NCBI RefSeq assembly: GCF_001461825.1
Contig: NZ_LLZC01000012.1
Span: 310,001-374,000, forward strand
Length of the DNA stretch: 64,000 bases
Source of the DNA: Bacillus velezensis
Lineage (GTDB): Bacteria > Bacillota > Bacilli > Bacillales > Bacillaceae
Direction: 5' to 3'
The notes below the pieces were generated by a model. It worked only from the letters and a program-made list of their open reading frames with translations, did no database searches and was not told the DNA's origin. Within the stretch, counting starts at the first letter, position 1, and every line of letters begins with the position of its first letter. Positions 1 to 9,837 of the stretch are shown here, piece after piece. Position numbers and translations under genes: made by a program.

Positions 1-2
1 GT

Positions 3-464
3 TTCGGCGGTTTTGGAGGAGGTTTCGGAGGCTTTCCGGTCATGCCGATGCCGTTACCGTACGGATTCCATCATCCGGGATTTGGGCCGCAAGCGGGTTA
101 CGGTGAATATGAAAACCAGGCCCATGAAAATGCAGAGCATTATGATGGTTCTGCATCTGGTTTCGGCGGTGCTCCTTACGGTCAAATGCCGTATTACGGC
201 GGATATTCGTCACATTACGCACACGCCCCTCATCATGATGGAAAATATAAGGATGATGATTGCGGCTGCCATGATTCACATCATCACCATCATCACCACC
301 ACGGTTCACATCACCATCACGCAAATATGCCTGTGCAGCCGTATCCGAATATGGGTGCAAACGCAGGACATTTTATGCCTTACGGCGGAGCAAATCCCAA
401 TGTCGCGCCGAATCAGCCGAGTCCAAATCAAGTATTCGGACGGCCGGAGGAAGAAGAAGATTAA
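3..464 (+). CDS. safA: SafA spore coat/cortex morphogenetic protein, C-terminal part (5' end outside window)
   Basis: The frame is open from base 3 to the TAA at 462-464, so 153 C-terminal residues are visible and the N-terminal LysM region lies upstream. The visible part is low complexity: an opening Gly/Phe stretch, many Pro, Tyr, Gly and Asn residues, and a His-rich segment at about 244-321 with a run of eight His. It ends in an acidic tail (PEEEED). SafA sits at the cortex/coat interface of the spore and organises inner coat assembly. The call rests on this composition and on position next to coxA, as in B. subtilis. An ATG at 42 is in frame but has no ribosome binding site, so it is internal. 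Confidence 0.85.
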   Translation, partial: FGGFGGGFGGFPVMPMPLPYGFHHPGFGPQAGYGEYENQAHENAEHYDGSASGFGGAPYGQMPYYGGYSSHYAHAPHHDGKYKDDDCGCHDSHHHHHHHHGSHHHHANMPVQPYPNMGANAGHFMPYGGANPNVAPNQPSPNQVFGRPEEEED

Positions 465-611
465 TGTTTCGGGACGATGTATGTCGTTCCTTTTTTTATG
501 TCCAACTGAGGAATGGACATAACTGACAAGCTTAAACCCGCCGCCCGCCGCACATCCTAAACATGAGCGGAAAACGCTCAAACAGCGATGAATCCACGGG
601 GGGTTTTTCCA

Positions 612-1205
612 TTGGGTAAAAAACTGATGACGATCGCGGGCGTTTTAGCCGTGACGGCAAGCTTAACGGCATGCGGAGCAAATAATGCCATGAATGACGG
701 ACGCTACAATCAGTCAACACGTCCGGTCGGATATTATTCGAATGATAATGGTAACGGCAGAGGCCAGTACGGAATGGACCATCAAGGACCCGTTTCTGAA
801 ATGATGGAAAACCGAAACGGCCGTCATAATACGACAAACGTGTCCGACCAGTACGCCCCTAATGACGGGGTTCCGTTAACGACGGACGGCACATATAACG
901 GCCGAAATGTCAATACGCCGCCGGCAGCAATGTCTTATAATGGGTATGACAACGCCGAAAACATCAGGTTGGCGGCAAAAGTTGCAAACCGCGTGAAAAA
1001 AGTAAAAGGCGTACAGGATAGTCAGGTCATCGTGACTGACACGAGAGTCGTCATTGCCGTCAGAACAAATCATCCTTTTACGAAAAATGATGATAAACAT
1101 GTCAAACATGCGGCCAAAAAATTCGCGGACGGCCGTACAATTCAAGTGTTTACCGACAACGCTACTTTTACAAAGCTGCAAGACATGAACAGAAACAGCC
1201 GTTAA
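612..1205 (+). CDS. coxA: CoxA, YhcN/YlaJ-family sporulation lipoprotein of the spore cortex
   Basis: A 197-residue protein if translation begins at the TTG at 612, which has a G-run (598-603) 8 nt upstream; the in-frame ATG at 588 has no good Shine-Dalgarno site. The N-terminus is a lipoprotein signal with lipobox LTAC (Cys21), so the product should be anchored on a membrane outer face. The middle is Asn/Gly/Tyr-rich. The last 80 or so residues form a YhcN/YlaJ-type domain (from AENIRLAAKVANRVKKVKGV). The family is expressed in the forespore or mother cell and associates with the cortex; its biochemical role is unknown. A strong terminator follows. Confidence 0.88.
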   Translation: MGKKLMTIAGVLAVTASLTACGANNAMNDGRYNQSTRPVGYYSNDNGNGRGQYGMDHQGPVSEMMENRNGRHNTTNVSDQYAPNDGVPLTTDGTYNGRNVNTPPAAMSYNGYDNAENIRLAAKVANRVKKVKGVQDSQVIVTDTRVVIAVRTNHPFTKNDDKHVKHAAKKFADGRTIQVFTDNATFTKLQDMNRNSR

Positions 1206-1207
1206 AC

Positions 1208-1241
1208 GGACTGCCGGATGATTTCATCCGGCAGTATTTTT
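1208..1241 (+). terminator. Intrinsic terminator of coxA
   Basis: CTGCCGGATG (1211-1220) pairs perfectly with CATCCGGCAG (1225-1234) around a 4-nt loop, followed by TATTTTTAT. Confidence 0.9.
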
Positions 1242-1337
1242 ATGGATAAAGCTTCATCATTTCTTTACATATTCTTAAAACGCTCTTTATATTGCGGTGT
1301 TAACATAAAAGTAATAAAACGTAACGGAGGGGCCGGG

Positions 1338-1457
1338 ATGAAAAAAACGGAGCATGACAAAAGCCGCGGAACAAAAACTGTGTATCTGACCGTAAGGGGA
1401 TACCGGCTCAAACTGACGCCCGGACAAATGAAACTGATTTCAGACGGCCGGGCATAA
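1338..1457 (+). CDS. Small basic protein of unknown function (39 aa)
   Basis: ATG at 1338 follows a good ribosome binding site (CGGAGGGG, 1325-1332). The product is 39 residues, rich in Lys and Arg, with a short beta-like centre (TVYLTVRGYRLKLT) and no signal peptide or membrane segment. It has its own terminator, and sits alone between coxA and bofC, both sporulation genes. The frame also extends upstream to 1218, but no start there has a ribosome binding site. I do not recognise a family. The spore neighbourhood hints at a sporulation role, but that is only context. Confidence 0.6.
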   Translation: MKKTEHDKSRGTKTVYLTVRGYRLKLTPGQMKLISDGRA

Positions 1458-1463
1458 TCATCG

Positions 1464-1495
1464 GGGCAGCCCTCATTTAGAGAGCTGCTTTTTTC
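1464..1495 (+). terminator. Intrinsic terminator of the 39-aa gene
   Basis: GCAGC at 1466-1470 pairs with GCTGC at 1484-1488, with CTC/GAG pairing further in, followed by TTTTTT. Confidence 0.75.
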
Positions 1496-1587
1496 GGCTG
1501 AAACAGACAATGAAAGAAAACGGTTAAGCACCGGCATCTTTGGTCAAACTAGCATCAAGAGTTTGATTGAATAAAGAGGTGTTATTG

Positions 1588-2097
1588 GTGAAACGAATTT
1601 GCGGTGCTCGTCTATTGTTTATGCTTATCTTATCAGCTGCAGTCCTGATTTGCGGAGGAAAAGGCGCATACGGGGCGGAGGTCGAGCATTACGGGCCGCT
1701 TCGGGTGCATGTCCAGCTGGAAAAGGTCTATCTTGACGGTGATGTCGGCATTGAACATACGGATGAAACCGTTTTAGCGATGGAGGATTTTTGGGCCGCA
1801 TATGCCGGCTGGACGCTCGTTGAGCAGAAAAAAGGCTTCGTCCTTTTCCGTAAGCATGTTGATGATATTTCTCCGCTCAGTAAGATTAACGGTTATATCG
1901 GCGTCACGGACGGAGGCGTCATCTCCACTTTTCACGGCCGTCCCGGATCGCTGGCCGAGCCGATTCAGTCTTTCTTCCAGATTGATATAGAAAGGCTGGA
2001 AAGCCGATTGCAAAAGCACTTGGAACACGGCATACCGTACAGAACAAAAGCGGAGTTTGAGAGCGTGATCGATCATATTAAGACTTACAGCGGCTGA
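1588..2097 (+). CDS. bofC: BofC, intercompartmental checkpoint protein (bypass of forespore)
   Basis: BofC is a secreted forespore protein that acts in the intermembrane space and modulates the SpoIVB serine protease signal leading to pro-sigma-K processing. With the GTG at 1588 the product is 169 residues, one short of the B. subtilis protein. An in-frame TTG lies at 1585, but AAAGAGGTG (1573-1581) spaces better for 1588. Residues 1-29 are a signal peptide ending in GAYG/AEVEH. The mature part begins with the BofC N-terminal domain (GPLRVHVQLEKVYLDGDV) and ends with the conserved IDHIKTYSG. The gene is monocistronic. An inverted repeat (1544-1566) lies just upstream of the ribosome binding site. 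Confidence 0.93.
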   Translation: MKRICGARLLFMLILSAAVLICGGKGAYGAEVEHYGPLRVHVQLEKVYLDGDVGIEHTDETVLAMEDFWAAYAGWTLVEQKKGFVLFRKHVDDISPLSKINGYIGVTDGGVISTFHGRPGSLAEPIQSFFQIDIERLESRLQKHLEHGIPYRTKAEFESVIDHIKTYSG

Positions 2098-2106
2098 CTT
2101 TGACGC

Positions 2107-2134
2107 AAGACATGTGACACATGTCTTTTTTTTC
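2107..2134 (+). terminator. Intrinsic terminator of bofC
   Basis: GACATGTG (2109-2116) and CACATGTC (2118-2125) form a near-continuous palindrome followed by eight T. Confidence 0.85.
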
Positions 2135-2231
2135 TGAATGGAAGGTGTCAAAGCGAACATACGTTAACTTTTCTATAAGACTTTGGCTGTTTTTGTGTTA
2201 CAATGATAAGCAGTCAAAGAGGTGAATAGGT

Positions 2232-2837
2232 GTGATTGAATTCGTGAAGGGGACGATTGATTACGTATCTCCCCAATACATCGTGATTGAAAACGGCGGA
2301 ATCGGCTATCAGGTCTTCACTCCGAATCCGTTTATTTATAAGGTAAGCAATCAAGAGACCATTTTTACGTATCATCATATAAAAGAAGACGCCTTTTCTT
2401 TGTACGGTTTTTCAACCCGGGAAGAAAAAGCGCTTTTCACAAAGCTGCTGAACGTCACCGGCATCGGGCCTAAAGGGGCGCTCGCCATCCTCGGTTCCGG
2501 TGATCCCGGAGCCGTCATCGAAGCGATCGAACAGGAAGACGAAGCCTTTTTGGTGAAATTTCCGGGTGTGGGCAAAAAAACGGCGCGGCAGATTATTCTT
2601 GATTTGAAAGGCAAACTGGCCGACGTCGTGCCTGAAATGATTGACAACCTGTTCAATCATGAAGCGCGCATTGAAAAACAAGAGGCTGAAACGGCGCTTG
2701 ACGAGGCGCTTGAAGCGCTCCGGGTTCTCGGCTACGCCGAAAAAGAAATTAAAAAAGTGCTTCCTCACTTAAAAGAGGAAACGGCGCTTTCAACAGATCA
2801 ATATGTGAAAAAAGCATTGCAAAAATTATTAAAGTAA
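2232..2837 (+). CDS. ruvA: RuvA, Holliday junction DNA-binding subunit
   Basis: RuvA (201 residues, usual length) forms the tetramer that holds the four-way junction flat while RuvB motors pull DNA through it. Residues 1-63 are the OB-fold ([20 protein letters not shown]). Two helix-hairpin-helix motifs follow ([12 protein letters not shown] and [14 protein letters not shown]). A hinge leads to the C-terminal domain III that contacts RuvB ([10 protein letters not shown]...). The GTG start at 2232 has a GAGGTG site upstream. It is the first gene of a tight run with ruvB, a DUF2905 gene, queA, tgt and yajC, and ruvB begins only 10 nt after its stop. Confidence 0.97.
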   Translation: MIEFVKGTIDYVSPQYIVIENGGIGYQVFTPNPFIYKVSNQETIFTYHHIKEDAFSLYGFSTREEKALFTKLLNVTGIGPKGALAILGSGDPGAVIEAIEQEDEAFLVKFPGVGKKTARQIILDLKGKLADVVPEMIDNLFNHEARIEKQEAETALDEALEALRVLGYAEKEIKKVLPHLKEETALSTDQYVKKALQKLLK

Positions 2838-2847
2838 GGTGATGTTC

Positions 2848-3852
2848 ATGGATGAACGGCTCGTTTCAAGTGAAGCAGACAGCCATGAATCAATAATCGA
2901 GCAAAGCCTCAGGCCGCAGAATCTCGCCCAGTATATCGGCCAAAAGAAGGTGAAAGAAAATCTGCGCGTGTTTATCGATGCGGCGAAAATGAGGCAGGAA
3001 ACGCTGGACCATGTTCTTTTATACGGGCCTCCGGGTCTCGGGAAAACAACGCTTGCGTCTATCGTGGCCAATGAGATGGGTGTGGAGATGCGGACGACGT
3101 CAGGTCCCGCCATCGAAAGACCGGGAGATTTGGCAGCCATTTTGACGGCGCTCGAACCAGGGGATGTGCTGTTTATAGACGAAATTCACAGGCTGAACCG
3201 CTCAATTGAGGAAGTGCTGTACCCGGCGATGGAGGATTTCTGCCTTGATATTGTCATCGGAAAAGGCCCGTCCGCCCGCTCCGTCCGTCTCGACCTTCCC
3301 CCTTTTACGCTTGTAGGAGCGACGACAAGGGTCGGATTATTGACCGCACCGCTCAGAGACCGGTTCGGGGTGCTGTCGCGCCTTGAATACTATACGCAGG
3401 AAGAGCTGACAGATATCGTGTCAAGAACGGCTGACGTTTTTGAAGTGGATATCGAAGAAGCTCCGGCTCTGGAAATCGCCAGACGGTCAAGGGGAACGCC
3501 GCGGGTTGCAAACCGGCTTCTCAGAAGGGTGAGAGATTTTGCCCAGGTGCTCGGCGACAGCCGCATCACGGAAGAAATCGCTCACGACGCGCTCGAACGT
3601 CTTCAAGTCGATGCGCTCGGCCTTGACCATATCGACCATAAGCTGCTGATGGGCATGATCGAAAAATTCAGCGGCGGCCCCGTCGGCCTTGATACGATTT
3701 CCGCGACAATCGGCGAAGAACCGCATACAATAGAGGATGTGTACGAACCGTATCTGCTGCAGATCGGATTTCTCCAGAGGACGCCGAGGGGACGGGTCGT
3801 GACTCCGGCTGTGTATGAACATTTTCGATTGGAGGCGCCCGCCCGTGACTGA
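2848..3852 (+). CDS. ruvB: RuvB, Holliday junction branch migration ATPase
   Basis: RuvB (334 residues from the ATG at 2848, the normal length) is the hexameric AAA+ motor of branch migration. Visible are Walker A GPPGLGKT (60-67), Walker B/DEIH (LFIDEIHRL, 108-116), sensor I (VGATTR), the arginine finger region (LRDRFG) and the C-terminal winged helix ([15 protein letters not shown] to the end). In-frame starts at 2839 and 2842 lie on or too close to the AAGGTGAT ribosome binding site, so 2848 is preferred. Its 3' end overlaps the next gene by 8 nt. Confidence 0.97.
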   Translation: MDERLVSSEADSHESIIEQSLRPQNLAQYIGQKKVKENLRVFIDAAKMRQETLDHVLLYGPPGLGKTTLASIVANEMGVEMRTTSGPAIERPGDLAAILTALEPGDVLFIDEIHRLNRSIEEVLYPAMEDFCLDIVIGKGPSARSVRLDLPPFTLVGATTRVGLLTAPLRDRFGVLSRLEYYTQEELTDIVSRTADVFEVDIEEAPALEIARRSRGTPRVANRLLRRVRDFAQVLGDSRITEEIAHDALERLQVDALGLDHIDHKLLMGMIEKFSGGPVGLDTISATIGEEPHTIEDVYEPYLLQIGFLQRTPRGRVVTPAVYEHFRLEAPARD

Positions 3853-4045
3853 CTTTCCGAAGGTTCTCATGGTTCTCGGTGCCGTTTTGCTTATTGCCGG
3901 CGCAGTCTGGCACTTTGTCGGAAGGCTGCCCGGAGATATTTTCGTTAAGAAGGGAAATGTTACATTTTTCTTTCCCGTTGTCACTTGTATTGTGATCAGT
4001 GTGATACTATCCATTCTGCTTAATTTTTTCGGCAGAATGAAATAA
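3845..4045 (+). CDS. Small DUF2905-family membrane protein (66 aa)
   Basis: A 66-residue protein with two predicted membrane helices (about 6-24 and 41-62) joined by a short loop carrying the family signature [13 protein letters not shown]. The GTG start at 3845 lies inside the last codons of ruvB (8-nt overlap), which suggests translational coupling. Function is unknown; the family is widespread in Firmicutes next to ruvB and queA. It probably corresponds to yrzS of B. subtilis, but I am not certain of that name. A longer frame from 3815 lacks a ribosome binding site and would add a hydrophilic tail absent from the family. Confidence 0.8.
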   Translation: MTDFPKVLMVLGAVLLIAGAVWHFVGRLPGDIFVKKGNVTFFFPVVTCIVISVILSILLNFFGRMK

Positions 4046-4070
4046 CAATAGACAGAATAAAGGTGAAATG

Positions 4071-5099
4071 ATGAAAGTCGATTTATTTGATTTTGAACTG
4101 CCTGAACGCCTCATTGCCCAAGTGCCGCTGAAAGAGCGTGACGCATCGCGGCTGATGGTGCTCGACAAACAGACGGGCGGGCTGACGGACAGTTCATTTA
4201 AAGAGATTGTAAGCTTTTTTAATGAAGGGGATTGCCTCGTCTTGAACAATACCCGTGTGCTGCCTGCAAGATTATTCGGCACAAAAGAAGATACGGGGGC
4301 GAAAGTGGAGCTTCTGTTATTAAAACAGGAAGAAAATGATACATGGGAAACGCTCGTAAAGCCGGCGAAACGCGTAAAAAAAGGAACGGTCCTGACATTT
4401 GGCGACGGCCGGCTGACAGCGGTCTGCACGGAGGAGCTTGATCACGGAGGCAGAAAAATAGAATTCCGGTATGACGGTATTTTTTACGAAGTGCTTGAAT
4501 CACTCGGTGAAATGCCGCTGCCTCCTTATATTAAAGAGCAGCTTGATGATAAAGAACGGTATCAGACCGTCTTTTCAAAAGAAATCGGATCTGCCGCAGC
4601 TCCGACGGCCGGACTTCATTTTACGGAAGAGATTCTGGACGAGCTGAAGCAAAAGGGTGTGCGGATTGAATTTATCACACTTCATGTGGGACTCGGCACA
4701 TTCCGCCCGGTCAGTGCGGATGATGTGGAAGAGCATAACATGCACGCGGAATTTTATGAAATGACGGAAGAAACCGCCGCCTCTTTAAACGAGGTCAGAA
4801 AGGCGGGAGGGCGCATCGTGTCGGTCGGGACGACATCAACGCGCACCCTGGAAACCATTGCAGGCGAGCATGACGGCGTATTTACCGCTTCAAGCGGCTG
4901 GACGTCCATCTTCATTTATCCGGGATATGAATTTAAGGCGATTGACGGCATGATCACCAATTTTCATCTGCCGAAATCTTCGCTTATCATGCTCGTTTCT
5001 GCGCTTGCCGGCAGAGAGCATGTTCTTTCCGCCTACCGTCATGCGGTAGAAGAGGAATATCGTTTCTTCAGCTTTGGCGACGCCATGCTGATTATCTAA
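4071..5099 (+). CDS. queA: QueA, S-adenosylmethionine:tRNA ribosyltransferase-isomerase
   Basis: QueA transfers and isomerises the ribose of SAM onto preQ1 at tRNA position 34, giving epoxyqueuosine. The protein is 342 residues from the ATG at 4071; the ATG at 4068 is only 2 nt from AAAGGTG. Conserved stretches include [12 protein letters not shown] at the N-terminus, [21 protein letters not shown], the [12 protein letters not shown] signature and the C-terminal [16 protein letters not shown] and FGDAMLI. It precedes tgt, which performs the preceding step, so the two form a queuosine pair. Cytoplasmic. Confidence 0.97.
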   Translation: MKVDLFDFELPERLIAQVPLKERDASRLMVLDKQTGGLTDSSFKEIVSFFNEGDCLVLNNTRVLPARLFGTKEDTGAKVELLLLKQEENDTWETLVKPAKRVKKGTVLTFGDGRLTAVCTEELDHGGRKIEFRYDGIFYEVLESLGEMPLPPYIKEQLDDKERYQTVFSKEIGSAAAPTAGLHFTEEILDELKQKGVRIEFITLHVGLGTFRPVSADDVEEHNMHAEFYEMTEETAASLNEVRKAGGRIVSVGTTSTRTLETIAGEHDGVFTASSGWTSIFIYPGYEFKAIDGMITNFHLPKSSLIMLVSALAGREHVLSAYRHAVEEEYRFFSFGDAMLII

Positions 5100-5108
5100 T
5101 TTGAATGA

Positions 5109-6272
<1,164 letters not shown>

Positions 6273-6302
6273 ATAAAACCATTCTTGAAAGGAGGGAAAC
6301 AG

Positions 6303-6563
6303 ATGGGTACTTTAGGCACAATCGTTCCTATTATTTTAATGTTTGCAGTGCTTTATTTCCTGCTCATCCGTCCGCAGCAAAAGCAGCAGAAGGCCGTACG
6401 CCAGATGCAGGAAGAGCTGAAAAAAGGGGATACAGTGGTGACAATCGGAGGATTGCACGGCACTGTTGATTCAATTGATGAAAGCAAGGTCGTCATTAAA
6501 ACAGGTGATAACACCCGTTTAACATTTGACCGCCGCGCAATCAGAGAAGCTTCCGCTGAATAA
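6303..6563 (+). CDS. yajC: YajC, Sec translocase accessory subunit
   Basis: YajC (86 residues) is a single-span membrane protein that binds SecDF and YidC. One hydrophobic helix (about 6-23, TIVPIILMFAVLYFLLIRP) is followed by the family signature RPQQKQQK and a small soluble domain (KGDTVVTIGGLHGTVDSI). The ATG at 6303 follows the strong site GAAAGGAGGG; an upstream TTG at 6285 lies before it and is not used. Last gene of the ruvA-yajC run; its partner secDF lies 3.3 kb downstream. Confidence 0.93.
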   Translation: MGTLGTIVPIILMFAVLYFLLIRPQQKQQKAVRQMQEELKKGDTVVTIGGLHGTVDSIDESKVVIKTGDNTRLTFDRRAIREASAE

Positions 6564-6583
6564 CAGCGAAGCTCATACATACA

Positions 6584-6614
6584 AAAAAAGAGCGGAGAAT
6601 CCGCTCTTTTTTTA
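6584..6614. terminator. Bidirectional terminator between yajC and yrzE
   Basis: AGAGCGG (6589-6595) and CCGCTCT (6601-6607) are flanked by an A-run and a T-run, so the hairpin can serve both converging genes. Confidence 0.9.
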
Positions 6615-7001
6615 TTACGCTGATCTGCTTCCTTTCAAATTCACTCCGAAAATGCCGCCCAGCATGCTGACTCCCAAAAAGCCGAGATGAAACAAAAGCT
6701 GACCGGATGTAAACGTTTTTCCGAACCCTAAATATTGAAACAGCAAGATGATTAATGAAAAACAGACGGCGGTTAAAGCCCCGATCATCCAGCCTTTTTC
6801 CTTCGCTTTGCCGCCCGATATAAAACCGCCCGCAAATAAAGAAAGAAAGGAAAGCGCGGTGATCAGCCAGCTGAAAGATGATTCTTCCATTGAGGTAACC
6901 GTCAGTAAAAGCGAAATCGCCAAACTCGTAAGAAGCATCACCGCAAAGATAGCCACTAAGCCATACAAGACGCCTCTTCCCACTTGTTTCGTTTCTTCCA
7001 T
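6615..7001 (-). CDS. yrzE: YrzE, TIGR04086-family membrane protein
   Basis: A 128-residue protein with four predicted membrane helices (about 12-35, 43-63, 70-90 and 98-118), typical of the TIGR04086 family of Firmicutes. The glycine-rich segment FAGGFISGGKAKEKGWMIG between helices 2 and 3 is characteristic. Function is unknown. The ATG at 7001 (reverse) has a GGAGAGGAG-type site. It is a single gene facing yajC, sharing its terminator. The opposite longer frame covering this region is a shadow. Confidence 0.85.
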   Translation of the reverse strand: MEETKQVGRGVLYGLVAIFAVMLLTSLAISLLLTVTSMEESSFSWLITALSFLSLFAGGFISGGKAKEKGWMIGALTAVCFSLIILLFQYLGFGKTFTSGQLLFHLGFLGVSMLGGIFGVNLKGSRSA

Positions 7002-7168
7002 TTTTATCTCCTCTCCGCCCCTGCGGCCTGATATATGACAAGCCGGAGCCCGTCTTTTTCTAAATGTATTCTCTGAATGTTCGAATTAGACGTAAATGCA
7101 TGATGTTCAGCCCGTTTCTTACATAATTCAGAGCCGATGGCAAATGCTATGACCGTTGGAGGTGCGAT

Positions 7169-7825
7169 ATGGAAGATATTATCATTATTACGTTTCGTAC
7201 GATTGTGCTTTATTTTATCATTCTTGTGATTTTCAGACTGATGGGAAAACGGGAAATCGGAGAACTGAGCATTTTAGACCTTGTCGTCTCCATTATGATT
7301 GCCGAGATTGCCGTATTGGCAATTGAAAATGTAAAAGATAAGCTTTTGCATACAATTGTGCCGATTGTCGTTTTAATGATTATTCAAGTAAGCCTTGCTT
7401 TTATTTCGCTCAAAAGCCAAAAAATACGGCAGCTGCTTGACGGAAAACCCACCATTATTATAAAACAGGGAAAAATTGATGAACGGGCGATGAGATCGCA
7501 GCGCTACAATTTTGACGATCTTCTTATGCAGCTGAGGGAAAATAACATCGATAGAATCTCTGACGTGTCATACGCCATTTTGGAGTCTTCGGGCAAACTG
7601 TCGATCGTCAAAAAGAAAACTAATAAGGATAAGCAGATGGAAACATCGCTTATCGTTGACGGGGTCATTCAGAACGAGCATCTGGACAGAATCGGGAAAG
7701 ATAAACACTGGCTCGAAAAAAATTTAGCAAAAAGAGGATATCGCGATCTTTCGGTTATATCATTCTGCACGTTTACGGACGGCGCTTTTTTTATTGATCT
7801 TAAAGATGAAAAAGGGGAGCCATAA
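7169..7825 (+). CDS. yrbG: YrbG, DUF421 membrane protein
   Basis: A 218-residue protein with three N-terminal membrane helices (about 8-25, 33-52, 60-77), containing the DUF421 signature [22 protein letters not shown] cytoplasmic alpha/beta domain follows ([27 protein letters not shown]). DUF421 proteins (YetF, YdfS, YkjA, YrbG) contribute to the spore germination or membrane phenotypes reported for the family, but the activity of this member is unknown. A ribosome binding site (TTGGAGGTG) precedes the ATG at 7169. It converges with spoVB, leaving 7 nt between the stops and no clear terminator. Confidence 0.88.
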   Translation: MEDIIIITFRTIVLYFIILVIFRLMGKREIGELSILDLVVSIMIAEIAVLAIENVKDKLLHTIVPIVVLMIIQVSLAFISLKSQKIRQLLDGKPTIIIKQGKIDERAMRSQRYNFDDLLMQLRENNIDRISDVSYAILESSGKLSIVKKKTNKDKQMETSLIVDGVIQNEHLDRIGKDKHWLEKNLAKRGYRDLSVISFCTFTDGAFFIDLKDEKGEP

Positions 7826-7832
7826 ATCGGTT

Positions 7833-9389
7833 TTACCGCGTCACGAACTTGCCGATGACCGGAATCCGGATCAGCTCTTCCCTTTTAATCAGCCTGAATA
7901 ACAGAAGAAGCGCAATGTACAAAATCGCGGTCATTGCAATCCAGCCTGTGAGATTAACAGCCTCTGACCCTGAAAAATGAACGGCGTGCTTGATGATGCG
8001 GCTGACATAACCGCAAATGAATATAACGGCAAAACAGAGCGCGTATTCTTTTATTTTAATGCTGATCGGAAGCACCTTGCTTACGGTGGACGCATGCAGC
8101 AGGGTGACAAGGACCATCCCCGTTACAATCGCAAGTGCGGCGCCCATGATGCCCAATGAAGGCCTGGTCGCCAAAACAAAAATCAGGCCGGTTTTGACAG
8201 CGGCGCCGATAAAACTGTTCATCATGGCGGCCCCGGCTAAATTGAGAGCCTGCAGCACCGCCTGAAGGGGCCCCTGAAAATAGTAAAGCAGAAAAAACGG
8301 CGCCATCACTTTAACAAATACCGCTGCATTAGTTGATCCGTACATGACGGACATCAGTTCATCAGCGAAAGAGAATAAAATAACCACCGAAATGCCTCCG
8401 CTTAAAAGACACAGCCTCATCGCCTGTTCCAGACGGTATTCGACAACTTGCAGCTTTTTTTGCTCCATTCCTTCACTGATCGCAGGAACAAGCGCCGTTG
8501 ACAGAGAATAGGTTATAAAGCTGGGCAGCGTCAAAACCGTCATGGCAAATCCGGTCAGCTCCCCGTACTGGCTGGTGGCGGCAGCGGTGGCCACTCCTGC
8601 AATCGCAAGGCTCTGCGCGACGACAATAGGTTCAAAAAACCAAGATAAATTTCCGATGAAGCGGCTTCCGGTTGTCGGGAGCGACACGCTCATCAGCTGG
8701 CGGAAGGTTTCTTTTCCATTTGCAATCGACTTGAAAAATTGTTTTCTGATTCTGATTGTTTTATTTGCTTTAAAACAAATGAATAAATAAATAAGAGAGG
8801 CAAGCTCCCCGATGACAGACGAAATCATAGCTCCGGCTGCGGCATATTCAATCCCGTACGGCAGAAACACCGTCGTGCAGACCGCGACAAGTGAAATCCG
8901 CACGATCTGCTCAAGCACTTGGGAAAACGCCAGCGGGTTCATATTCTGCCTGCCCTGAAAGTAACCGCGCAGCACGCTGGAGATTGCGATAATCGGCACG
9001 ACGGGCGTAATCGCCAGAAGCGGGTAAACCGTGCGCTGATCCGTCAGCATCGTTTCGGACATAATCGGCGCAAAGCATAAAAACAGCGGCGTGAAGATGA
9101 GACTTAATATCCCGGTGACGGTAAGCGACATCACTAAAATGTGTTTCATTTTCTGCCGGTCCCCCCGCGCGCTTGCTTCAGCGACAAGTTTGCTGATGGC
9201 AACGGGGAGGCCGAATTGAGTCAAAGTGGTGGCCAAAAAAAATGTCGGGGCAGCCATCATGTATAAACCGACCCCTTCTTCACCGATAAACCGGGCGATA
9301 ACCACCCGGTTGACAAAGCCGAGCATTCTCGTAATCATCCCGGCTGCGATGAGAATAAGAGTGCCTCTTAAAAAAGTCTGTTTTGCCAT
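7833..9389 (-). CDS. spoVB: SpoVB, MVF/polysaccharide-exporter-family flippase of spore cortex synthesis
   Basis: A 518-residue integral membrane protein with about 14 predicted helices, in the MOP exporter superfamily (MurJ/Wzx type). It is required for cortex peptidoglycan assembly, probably moving lipid-linked precursor in the sporulating cell. The N-terminus (FLRGTLILIAAGMITRMLGF) and the segment RFIGEEGVGLYMMAAPTFF are typical of SpoVB and its paralogues YtgP and YkvU; context with comN and secDF identifies this one as SpoVB. The ATG at 9389 is in reverse orientation. Confidence 0.93.
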   Translation of the reverse strand: MAKQTFLRGTLILIAAGMITRMLGFVNRVVIARFIGEEGVGLYMMAAPTFFLATTLTQFGLPVAISKLVAEASARGDRQKMKHILVMSLTVTGILSLIFTPLFLCFAPIMSETMLTDQRTVYPLLAITPVVPIIAISSVLRGYFQGRQNMNPLAFSQVLEQIVRISLVAVCTTVFLPYGIEYAAAGAMISSVIGELASLIYLFICFKANKTIRIRKQFFKSIANGKETFRQLMSVSLPTTGSRFIGNLSWFFEPIVVAQSLAIAGVATAAATSQYGELTGFAMTVLTLPSFITYSLSTALVPAISEGMEQKKLQVVEYRLEQAMRLCLLSGGISVVILFSFADELMSVMYGSTNAAVFVKVMAPFFLLYYFQGPLQAVLQALNLAGAAMMNSFIGAAVKTGLIFVLATRPSLGIMGAALAIVTGMVLVTLLHASTVSKVLPISIKIKEYALCFAVIFICGYVSRIIKHAVHFSGSEAVNLTGWIAMTAILYIALLLLFRLIKREELIRIPVIGKFVTR

Positions 9390-9504
9390 TTTATAAACCC
9401 CTGCCTTCTCAAACTACCTGGAATCATATACAATAAAGATATGCGCCGATGTCGTCCGAGCATGACAAGTCTTCGAGAAAAATGGAAAAAGGAGCGAGCG
9501 CCCA

Positions 9505-9801
9505 GTGGAGAAACATCCCGCCGAAATATACAAAGATCATTTGCGGCCTTTTTTGTACAGTAAACTTGAAGAGTTCAAAATCCTCGGATACGATGATGTT
9601 GAGCACGAGAGTTTATGGTCATACTTAATACATAAAAAGTGGAAACAGAAAAAGGAACTGCCGCTGCATGAATTGGCCGGTCATATTTTATCAGTTAAAA
9701 TTGGCGATTTTATGAACTATGCAACCGTTGAAGCTTTTAAGTCGTCTAATTGGCTGGAAAGCGATGAGGGTCAGGAAGCTTTAGATGAACTGCTGAGATA
9801 A
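9505..9801 (+). CDS. comN: ComN (YrzD), post-transcriptional regulator
   Basis: A 98-residue soluble protein with a GTG start at 9505 preceded by AAAAAGGAG. It has the ComN/post-transcriptional regulator fold (segments LRPFLYSKLEEFKILGYDDV and LWSYLIHKKWKQKKELPLHELA). In B. subtilis ComN promotes accumulation of comE mRNA and interacts with DivIVA at poles and septa; the same role is inferred here from family and locus. It lies 36 nt ahead of secDF on the same strand. Confidence 0.85.
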   Translation: MEKHPAEIYKDHLRPFLYSKLEEFKILGYDDVEHESLWSYLIHKKWKQKKELPLHELAGHILSVKIGDFMNYATVEAFKSSNWLESDEGQEALDELLR

Positions 9802-9837
9802 TGATTTGACGGCATAGGTTTAAGGAGGAAATACATA

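Noticed and set aside
498-520. Inverted repeat ATGTCC/GGACAT after safA as a terminator
   Set aside because: The stem is six pairs and the T-run lies upstream, not downstream.
1544-1566. Inverted repeat TCAAACT/AGTTTGA before bofC
   Set aside because: Only 7 bp with a 9-nt loop and no matching partner; may be an operator but cannot be supported.
6541-7041. A 166-codon frame on the reverse strand around yrzE
   Set aside because: Overlaps yrzE in another register and spans the terminator; no ribosome binding site.
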